Below are positions 56,980 through 64,000 of a stretch of 64,000 bases of DNA, in pieces. Numbering within the stretch: position 1 is the stretch's first letter; each line of letters begins with the position of its first letter. A program made the translations under genes and the position numbers. The DNA lies in the NCBI GenBank assembly GCA_001414345.1, contig LLCB01000014.1, forward strand, positions 1 through 64,000, given 5' to 3'. Source of the DNA: Hymenoscyphus infarciens (Eukaryota; Ascomycota; Leotiomycetes; Helotiales; Helotiaceae). The notes below the pieces were generated by a model. It was not told the DNA's origin and made no database searches. It saw nothing but the letters and a program-made list of their open reading frames with translations.

Positions 56980-58155
56980 ATGAAGATCATCAATCCTATG
57001 CGCAGCCCTCCCCCGAGGAGGACGCCCGAACAACTTCTTGAGCAAGAAATATGCGTCTCTCTGAAATACCTCACCCTCGACAAGGATGGCGACAAGAATG
57101 AATGGGTCTCTTGTTTGTCAGATGAGAAAAAGCAAGACCTACTCGCTTTGATCGAACCCGAAGACGGCAACCTCATGGACTTCGTCGACCTCTTCTGCGC
57201 TCTTTTCCCAACCACGCCCCTCTTTCGATGTCGCTTTATGAGGTTTAAACTACGCGATAATCCCTTGTGGGGACTGCATGGTGAACTTTTCGAGGAAGAG
57301 ATACGCGAATACATGGAAGAACTCGCCCGTGACGAAAACCACGATATGAACTCTTGGCTATCGCTTCTACCAACGGAGAAAAAGAAAAAACTCCTGGCGT
57401 TGATCGAACCCGCTGACCATATCGCGGTAGAGGAGGATTCAGTCGTTCAGGAAAGCGAAGAATATGAACGCTTGGCCACCTTCCACCTCTTCCAACGACT
57501 TCCCTTGGAATTGCGACACCAGATTTGGGAAGAAATACTTGGGCCAGTCAAACCACGAGTTCACACTATCAAGCTCCATGGTCGCACAGAAACCTTTCGC
57601 TCCAATCAACCGTTTTCACCATTTCTCAAAATTTGCCAAGATTCTCGCAGCTTCTACATCCAAAAGACCAGAACCCGGCTTGGTTTTAGCAACTACGTCA
57701 ACTTCGATATCGATACGATCCACATACTTGATACGAAGAATATGCCACGTCACATCAGCCGACTTGTAGGAACTCCAGGCATCTCTCAAATCCAGAGGTT
57801 CTCGATGACAAGCAGACTCTTCGATAACACTCCAATGTGGAAGAGCGCTCCCAGAGGCTCACTGGCCGCGCGAGGAAACAACTTGCAGTATGTATTCCTT
57901 CACATGCTAGCTATCAAAGAGATCACTATTGTGTTCGACGAGAAAAGAGACGAGGAAGTTTGTTGGAAAGATCATGACGTATCGTTTCGCACTATGTCTG
58001 TCAATGAGAAGAAGCGACTACCAGAAAGATCGTTTCATCGATATCGTGTGGCTTGTTTGGAGAGAGCGTTGGAGGCCGAAGAAGGAGATAAGTTGAAGTT
58101 CTCGCATCGATTTGCTTATGTCGATAAGAAATTGTCTCTTCAGCCTTCGTCTTGA
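56980..58155 (+). CDS. 2EXR domain-containing protein with a duplicated N-terminal module
   Basis: 391 aa, intronless, from the ATG at 56980 (the frame is open upstream only through a GTG). The 2EXR signature starts at about residue 165: FHLFQRLPLELRHQIWEEIL, then FLKICQDSRSFYIQKTRTRL and NYVNFDIDTIHIL. The first 140 residues carry an internal repeat: KNEWVSCLSDEKKQDLLALI and MNSWLSLLPTEKKKKLLALI, each preceded by an acidic stretch and followed by EPEDG or EPADH. This repeat is not part of the 2EXR domain. The C-terminal part has a long basic helix. Function unknown. The neighbour at 58640 is a decayed paralogue (shared LxLELRxQIW and YVNFDIDT). Confidence 0.86.
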   Translation: MKIINPMRSPPPRRTPEQLLEQEICVSLKYLTLDKDGDKNEWVSCLSDEKKQDLLALIEPEDGNLMDFVDLFCALFPTTPLFRCRFMRFKLRDNPLWGLHGELFEEEIREYMEELARDENHDMNSWLSLLPTEKKKKLLALIEPADHIAVEEDSVVQESEEYERLATFHLFQRLPLELRHQIWEEILGPVKPRVHTIKLHGRTETFRSNQPFSPFLKICQDSRSFYIQKTRTRLGFSNYVNFDIDTIHILDTKNMPRHISRLVGTPGISQIQRFSMTSRLFDNTPMWKSAPRGSLAARGNNLQYVFLHMLAIKEITIVFDEKRDEEVCWKDHDVSFRTMSVNEKKRLPERSFHRYRVACLERALEAEEGDKLKFSHRFAYVDKKLSLQPSS

Positions 58156-58639
58156 GGCACCGGAATGCTGATACATCTCATGCGTTACACTACTTGAGAA
58201 GTTCGATGGGTTTTTTATGGGAAAAGGAAAGCAAACAGCAAGAAATACGAACTCAGTTGTGATAGGTCACGCTCTTCCCATTCCTACTTTCAAGAAACAC
58301 TCGATAGTTCAGATAGTTACTAGATTTATTCCGACCATTCCCCCCATACTGTTTCCACGCATGACCTTGTAGTGCATCACCATACTGCTCATGTCAAGAT
58401 TTGGGACCCGGTTACATGACGATGTAATTGTTGTCGATATCTGTACATGGCAGGCTAGAATAGTGAATCTCAGAGTTTAATGTCTACCTAGCGTTGCGGG
58501 GTAAATCAAATCAAGTTTGTCATGTTAGCGTTTGGATCACTGAGGGTGTATAAAGTCCATTCGAAGTACCTCCTTTCGTCTCTTCGACTCCATCACCGTC
58601 TCCACAACCCACTTCCACTAACATCAACAAATTTTTACG
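58156..58639. other. Intergenic region between two 2EXR paralogues
   Basis: 484 bp with no gene. It should hold the 3' UTR of the upstream gene and the promoter of the downstream copy; a CT-rich stretch (tcgtctcttcgactccatca) lies 60 bp before the start at 58640. Confidence 0.4.
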
Positions 58640-59719
58640 ATGGACAGCATTTCACATAAGACAAACGATCAAGCCCTCGAGCAGGTACTCTGCACTAATC
58701 TGCAGCAACCCAATTGCAATGAGACCACCGTCGACACGCCTCGGGGCCTTCTTTTTACCAAGCTCGCTTTAGAGTAGGTAATGGGGACATCGTTCTCCCT
58801 CTTTTTTTCTCTTGAATCACTCCTAAATCACTCCCGAATCACCCCCGAACCCCAAAATTTCCCTGTGCCGTATCCCAAGATATTTCTTAAGAGGCAAATA
58901 CTGACACTCCCATCTTCTAGGTTGCGACGTCAAATCTGGGGCGTGATCCTCACCCCATCTCTCGAACCAAGTAAGCACTCCATCAAGCTTACGAGTAAGA
59001 ATGAGTTCAAGTCAAATCAACCATTGTCCCCACTTCTCGGCATTTGTCAAGAGACTCGCAACTTCTATTTTGAAAAGACGAGTACAGACTCTGGATTTGG
59101 CACCTACGTCAACTTCGACATCGATACGCTTTACTTCCTCTATGACCCAGATATCAAGGCCAACTTCACCTCATTCCTCAAAGAAACTCCCGCTCATGAC
59201 AAAATCCAAAAGCTAGCTTTGGCAAAAGAAAACATCCTAGTAATGAGAGAGGGAAGCTCGTTCCCCGGGGATGTGGCGAAAATGGACTGGGACAAGATAT
59301 TTCGCCTAATGACGAGTCTCAAAGAAGTTACGGTCGTATGAAGTCCTGCAAGGGCTTGGAGCGATTGCGGAATATCACTCTCTGTCGTTCGGAGATCCGA
59401 GAAAGGTTCATGGTCACTTTATAGTAGCCGGTTCCTCGAGATTTTCACAGGTGAAGGTGGCCAAAACTATCTTCTCACACAAGCTTACGTTGTGATAATC
59501 TTGGTGGACATGAAAGATGACTTGTACATTCCATTCTTGCATCCATTTAGTTCTGCTACCAACTCGTCTCCACAGCGTTATGCGAAAGGAGAGATAGATC
59601 AGGCTTTGGAGCAAGAGACATATTTAGAGTACGATCTCCCGTTCATATACCGCTACATCAAACGATTTATAGCGCAAATCATCATGAAGGTCACTCCCCT
59701 GAGCAGCTCTCAAAGCTGA
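58640..59719 (+). pseudogene. 2EXR paralogue, probably a pseudogene
   Basis: Exon 1 58640-58773 (MDSISHKTNDQALEQVLCTN) joins exon 2 at 58921 through GTAGGT...TTCTAG to give FTKLALELRRQIWGVIL, the 2EXR signature. Exon 2 continues GICQETRNFYFEKTSTDSGF and TYVNFDIDTLYFL, then meets a TGA at 59339-59341 after SLKEVTVV. Related sequence resumes in another frame (SCKGLERLRNITLCRSEIRE from 59343) and again near 59500-59715 (DLYIPFLHPFSSA and EYDLPFIYRYIKRFIAQ), so the C-terminal third is out of frame. An intron starting at GTATGA (59336) could in principle rescue part of it, but I found no clean join. It lacks the N-terminal duplicated module of its neighbour. Confidence 0.7.
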
Positions 59720-60340
59720 TTCTTCCGTCCCTTTTCAAAAGTCCGTAAGCTATACTGTCCTCACTCTCTTGCCATAGCTAATATTTCATAGTAAGATAAC
59801 CACTTCATAGTAAGATAACCACTTACTTTACCTCACGAATACGAGCTTTGACCCATCGCAAAACATATGCCTGGTGCAAGTAACTCCTCCCCTCTCCCCA
59901 ATTTTCTATTTATAGCTCACACCTCAATAGTCGTTTTTCTTCCCCTCAATGACAACGTTAATTTCTTCCATTATAAATTTATGCCAGGTGCACAGTACCC
60001 TCCAAAAACTGAACTGCATACGTAATTTTACTACCCCTCTCCTCTTTTTATCTAACATTTCATTAGTGGAGATAATTGCTAGCTTTCCACAATCAATACA
60101 ATCATTGTCGCCTCCCATCCCTGAACCCTGAGAATGTGAACCAAAAACATTCCAGAAGCAGTTCAATACTACCCTTCAAAGTTGCTCGTTTCTATCATAC
60201 ACATACACACGCGCACTCGGGATGAATCTTTTCCCCATTTTCCCAAATCCGAAAATCCCAAAATGCATACCTCTACCCCAAAGTCAACTAAAACAATCTC
60301 CTTTGCACCTCCCCATTCTCCCTACTCCAACTCAACGCAC
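59720..60340. other. Intergenic region
   Basis: About 620 bp without a gene. A direct duplication of tagtaagataaccact(t) lies at 59790-59806 and 59808-59824. Confidence 0.45.
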
Positions 60341-60862
60341 CTACTTCCCCCCTACATCAGGCATCCCATTACCACTCTTACTATGATACTGCCCCCTCAA
60401 AAACTCCTCAACTTGCACATCATGCTCCGGTCGTCTCGGCGGCTCCCCATTCGCCCTCTCCATCTCCCTTTCCCTCTCGCTTTCCTTTGCTCTCTCCGTA
60501 TCTTCTGCCTTTGTGGGTGCGAGACCGGGGATGTATGATTTCACTGTTTATTCCTCTAAATATCAGCACACTTTCCTTTCCAACATCTATCAGGCAGGCA
60601 AACCTGTCGCAACAAGTCCTTCCTCGGGCTTCTCATTGTTTCCAACACCACCCGGCACCTTCCCATAAGCAGCGTCATTCAAAGCATCCTTCAAACCCCC
60701 CTTGCGGACTTGATTTCCGCCACTATCCTTCGCGAAGTTCTCGGGATCTTTCTCGGGTTTGTAGTTCGGATCTGTTTCCTTGGCTGCAGAGCTCTGGAGG
60801 GAATTCGCGGTATTGGCAGCGGTGGTTTTTATTTGGTCGATGGTGGAGGGTTGGTGTGACAT
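60341..60862 (-). CDS. Small hydrophilic, probably disordered protein
   Basis: Two exons, 60862-60604 and 60543-60341, with a 60-bp intron (GTTTGC...AACAG) and preserved phase, 153 aa. Exon 1 alone also reads to a stop 14 nt past the donor, which would give a 90-aa protein ending GLVATGLPA; the spliced form adds VKSYIPGLAPTKAEDTERAK and a tail with HDVQVEEFLRGQYHSKSGNG, a better-formed end. The protein is rich in Lys, Asp, Gly, Asn and Glu, with no signal or membrane segment, and contains ETDPNYKPEKDPENFAKDSG. It resembles small stress-related hydrophilic proteins of fungi in style; function unknown. Confidence 0.72.
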
Positions 60863-62331
60863 ATTTGCGGGATTGGATTTGGAGGATTGGAATTAAGGGA
60901 AGAGGAATGCGAGGGACTAGGGTTTGTTTGTATGGGTTGAGGTTTGTTGGTGCTTTGGAGAGCTGGAGAGCGGGAGGTTTTGGTTAGCAACCTGAGGGAT
61001 ACTTCATCACCCCCCAAAACTCGTAGATATACACACCCTGAGAACTCGTCAGAATAACACTTGTCGTTGTAAAGATTTCGCAGTTCAAATCTCCACTGGT
61101 GTTTTCGTTTTATCTCCTCGTACTCGAATAATCGGGCAATTACTAGACGTTCTTTGTCCCCAAGCTCTACGGACAGGTAAATGCTGGTACTCGTAGCTCC
61201 TTCCCCACATGACGTATTTGCCGAGACTAGGGATGACGACCCCCTGGTGCAGATCAAGAATTCTTGTCCTACCTGAGCTCCACTACTCGTACCGTACTGT
61301 ACCGTACTATCCCCCCCGGAACTAAATGTAGAGTGCACAGACATTTAGTATGGCACAGCGGCCGTGCGATTACATTTACTTAGGGGGGGGGATAGTAACG
61401 TGAAGAATGAGCTTCGAAGTGCTGAGGAGTAATAATTTCCAGATGAACTCTATCCATTTTTAACTTCTAACCTTCAGACGGTACCCTTTCACCCCTGTAC
61501 CCACTTCAGCTACCCCTCCTTAACCCCTCTTATGTCACTCATTTACAGCTTACTCACAACGACCACCTCAACCCCTTATTCACAACTTCAAACTTCAAAC
61601 ATCATTCAAGTAAAGGGTAACAACGCATTTTATTCAATTTTGGGAACTCTGGCTCATGAAAATCAGGCGAACTATATCCACCCCTCGCCTCTCTCCCCTT
61701 CCCACCAGCCCAAGTAATAAAGAGAACCAACCACCCACCCCTCCCACCACACATGAAATCCATGAGCAAAGGAAAAAAAAGGAGAAAAAGAGAAAAAGAG
61801 TGTACAAATCAAGAATTGAGCTGTCCATTGAAGAAGTTTCCTCTCCTTCCATGATTTTAATCAAATTCGTGATGAGAGTTTTGGGGAGTGGGGAGTGTTT
61901 TTGGGGAAAGGGGAGTGTAGATTGAGAGATGTGAACCGTGTCGTGAATTAATGGACTTTTTAGGGGAGGGGAGAGGGGTAGGTGCGAGAAGTTTTGATGA
62001 TGCGACGATGATTGATAGCTTGTGTTTGTAACCTTGCCAATTCGGCAAATTTTTGGTTGAGATGAGATTTCGTGCTTTGATAAATTTCGATGTTCGTAGG
62101 TCTTCAGTGAGGCAAATGAGGTTGTAATGTGTTCCGTGAGGGTTCCAGGTCGGTGGATTCGGCATGTTAAAAGACGACGTTGTAAGGTTGTGCAGCCATG
62201 AGGTCGATGTCTCGTGAGAAGGAACCCATCTCAGCTAAGAGTTCACTTCGAAAGCGTGCTGATTCGTATCCGATTCGAAAACTTCCGAGAATCACAACCA
62301 AACACCCATCCTCCCAACACTCCTCCCCAAC
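60863..62331. other. Gene-free region between minus-strand genes
   Basis: 1.5 kb. The part to about 61330 is likely the promoter/5' region of the small hydrophilic protein gene; an open frame there (to 61344) has no features. A short gtaccgtactgtaccgtact repeat lies at 61287-61308, and a G9 run at about 61383. The 61650-62300 stretch is A-rich, then G-rich, without a recognised gene. Confidence 0.42.
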
Positions 62332-63303
62332 TTAAAGTCTCTTGATACACTTGACACCGATAATGCTAAGCTTCGGTCCAACCCAATGAGGATTCTTCTT
62401 CAAGAAGGTCTCCCACTTCTTCGTATCTCTATACCGACCACAATTCTCCTCGGTGGCCAGCTCCCAAACACTCGAGAGGTTATCCCAGAACCAAGGCGCC
62501 CTACGACTTCCGAAAATTCCTGTCTCGTAGTAAGAGGCGGGAAACTTGCAGACATCGTAAACCCAAGGCTTAGGGCCCTCGGTAAAATACGTCTTATCGA
62601 GAACAAAATCGATGGACTGGAGACTGGGATGTTCCATTACCAAGTCGAAGAGCAGTGTGGTCGGAGTCCCCGTCTTAGGAGGCAAGTGGGATAACATGTG
62701 GTCTTTTTTCGAGATGAGTTTGTCCGCCAGCGCATCCTTGAACAGGAGATGGGTGATGGGGGTGCACTTGGCAAGTGCTCTGACGACGGTCAACGTGTCC
62801 TTGCAAGTTGAAAAGTTGACAAAACAGATGCGGTCCACATCGTTGACGTAAATCTTTCTACCCCACTCTACTTCATTCTCCGTGAAGGTGATAGAGGTGG
62901 GAATCTGTTGGAAATATTTCAAAGCTTCCCCACGGGCTTCCTTGTCAAGGCGGAGGACGGTAGGAACTGGACCTGCTTCAAACATGTAGGAAACATGGAA
63001 ACGGTCGGGCAATGTCTTGGATCCCCATTTGGCACGGATGAGGCGACCAGGAAAAGAAGCGTATCTGTAAATACGATAGCGAACTTCGATGGGTAATTTG
63101 TTGAACTGTGGGAAAGTCCGTATCCTCTTGCGAGGAGCCACATGAGTATCCGGTTCCATTGGTTCAGCTGATGACTCTTGCTTCTTGGGCGTCATTGGTT
63201 TCCTGGGTGCCGCCTTCTTCATGAACGCTGCCTTCTTCATGGGTGCTGCTTTCTTCATGAGTCCTGCCTTCTTAACGGGTGCGGCTTTCTTCTGAGGTAG
63301 CAT
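62332..63303 (-). CDS. 2EXR domain-containing protein with Lys/Ala-rich N-terminal repeats
   Basis: 323 aa, intronless, ATG at 63303. The first 40 residues are tandem basic repeats: KKAAPVKKAGLMKKAAPMKK, then AAFMKKAAPRKP, about five copies of a 7- to 8-residue (M)KKAAPM unit, followed by an acidic spacer. The 2EXR signature begins at about residue 63: FPQFNKLPIEVRYRIYRYAS, then VLRLDKEARGEALKYF and the IYVNDVDRICFVNF strand. The C-terminal 150 residues are family-specific and end in SIIGVKCIKRL. The basic repeats suggest nucleic-acid or nucleosome binding or nuclear targeting, but this is inference. Function of the family is unknown. Confidence 0.86.
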   Translation of the reverse strand: MLPQKKAAPVKKAGLMKKAAPMKKAAFMKKAAPRKPMTPKKQESSAEPMEPDTHVAPRKRIRTFPQFNKLPIEVRYRIYRYASFPGRLIRAKWGSKTLPDRFHVSYMFEAGPVPTVLRLDKEARGEALKYFQQIPTSITFTENEVEWGRKIYVNDVDRICFVNFSTCKDTLTVVRALAKCTPITHLLFKDALADKLISKKDHMLSHLPPKTGTPTTLLFDLVMEHPSLQSIDFVLDKTYFTEGPKPWVYDVCKFPASYYETGIFGSRRAPWFWDNLSSVWELATEENCGRYRDTKKWETFLKKNPHWVGPKLSIIGVKCIKRL

Positions 63304-64000
63304 TGTGACAAGTAGAGTAGCGACCGAGGTGAGAGCTTATCAAACCTGAGGGCGATATTGGAAGATGTTTTGTTTGATAGACTTGGAGGTGAGGTTGTCT
63401 GATAGTCGAGTCAATTATCTGATTTAGACCAGCGGGGGTTGAAGAAGGGAGAAGGAAGTTGGGGGTGAACGAACAAATAAAAAGACTGGCTGGTATCCAG
63501 ATTTTACGAGCTGATGTGGGGACCAAGTGGGGGCGAGTTTGTGGTGAGTAAATGCAGAATTGCTTGTGAGAATTTCAAAGGTGAAATCCAAAGCTGAAGT
63601 TGCTGGTAGAAGATGAAGTTAGTGAAACCCTGAGGTCCGCCAAAGTCTGTGGAGAGGACCCTGTAAAGTACTATCGTTCTGATCCTCGGAAGACTAATAG
63701 GATACCAAAATGGGAATTGAAGATAATTGTTGAAGCGGCAGTATTTATTGAGATAGATGTATCAGAAAGAAAGTTGACATGGAATCTGGATGGTAGAGAG
63801 ATTTATTTGAAGTGGGTCATGAGGTGAAGCGTTCTACAGGGAAAGGGTCAGCATAGGTGATATTAAGTTAGTGAATAGAGGCGAAGAGTCACCAAAGCCT
63901 TACATCAGCTGCCAAAGAATCCGGATTACTTCTAGGAAAGGTGAACAATAAGTACTTACCTGCATTGAACTTCCTTTTGGAGAGGCCTTTCAAAATGGTT
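63304..64000. other. Upstream region of the last 2EXR gene, to the window edge
   Basis: About 700 bp with no supported gene. It should contain the promoter of the minus-strand gene that starts at 63303. The short open frames lack motifs; a gene beginning beyond the window cannot be excluded. Confidence 0.4.

Noticed and set aside
1..64000. tRNA or rRNA genes
   Set aside because: I looked for A/B box and rRNA-like conserved words on both strands and saw none convincing; a dedicated search (tRNAscan-type) would be decisive.

Overview
The window is nuclear DNA of a filamentous ascomycete (Pezizomycotina). The evidence is short GT-AG introns (60 to about 300 bp), fungal-type genes (RPB11, DNA polymerase delta subunit 2, nitronate monooxygenase, a DHA2 efflux pump, a P450), several 2EXR-domain proteins, and a large AT-rich block with the signature of repeat-induced point mutation (RIP). 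A leotiomycete such as a Helotiales species is my best guess from the gene style, but this is inference.

Layout. 0-4.3 kb: a 2EXR protein, a nitronate monooxygenase and the Pol II subunit RPB11. 6.6-8.1 kb: a dead glyoxal-oxidase-like gene with stops and a lost copper-ligand histidine. 9.8-11.5 kb: an intact 14-TM DHA2 transporter. 11.6-27.5 kb: a gene-free, RIP-mutated transposon island. It contains a TIR element, a 1.3 kb LTR mini-element, and a Ty1/copia element (14985-26626, minus strand, duplication AAAGA). The copia element has been split by a second retroelement present as a tandem array LTR-internal-LTR-internal-LTR (18279-23644, duplication AGAGT). 27.8-29.4 kb: an intact, intronless, GC-rich P450. 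31.7-34.6 kb: a MITE, then a dead JEN1-type carboxylate transporter gene broken by two further TIR elements.

35-43 kb is a normal gene block: a hypothetical membrane-associated protein, a four-exon membrane-anchored RING protein, DNA polymerase delta subunit 2 with an apparently double-frameshifted N-terminus, and a small GPI-type secreted protein. 43-48 kb is gene-poor and holds a perfect 25-bp hairpin and three TIR elements, one nested inside another. A single-pass membrane protein lies at 48.3-48.9 kb. 49-57 kb is nearly gene-free, with a truncated Dal5-like permease pseudogene and a likely solo LTR. 57-63.3 kb has an intact 2EXR gene, a decayed 2EXR paralogue, a two-exon hydrophilic small protein and a fourth 2EXR gene.

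Overall the window is an accessory-type region between core genes. Metabolic genes (oxidase, transporters, P450) sit beside a transposon island; three are dead with RIP-type transitions and two survive. Exon joins were derived by hand from splice sites and reading frame. No homology search was run.
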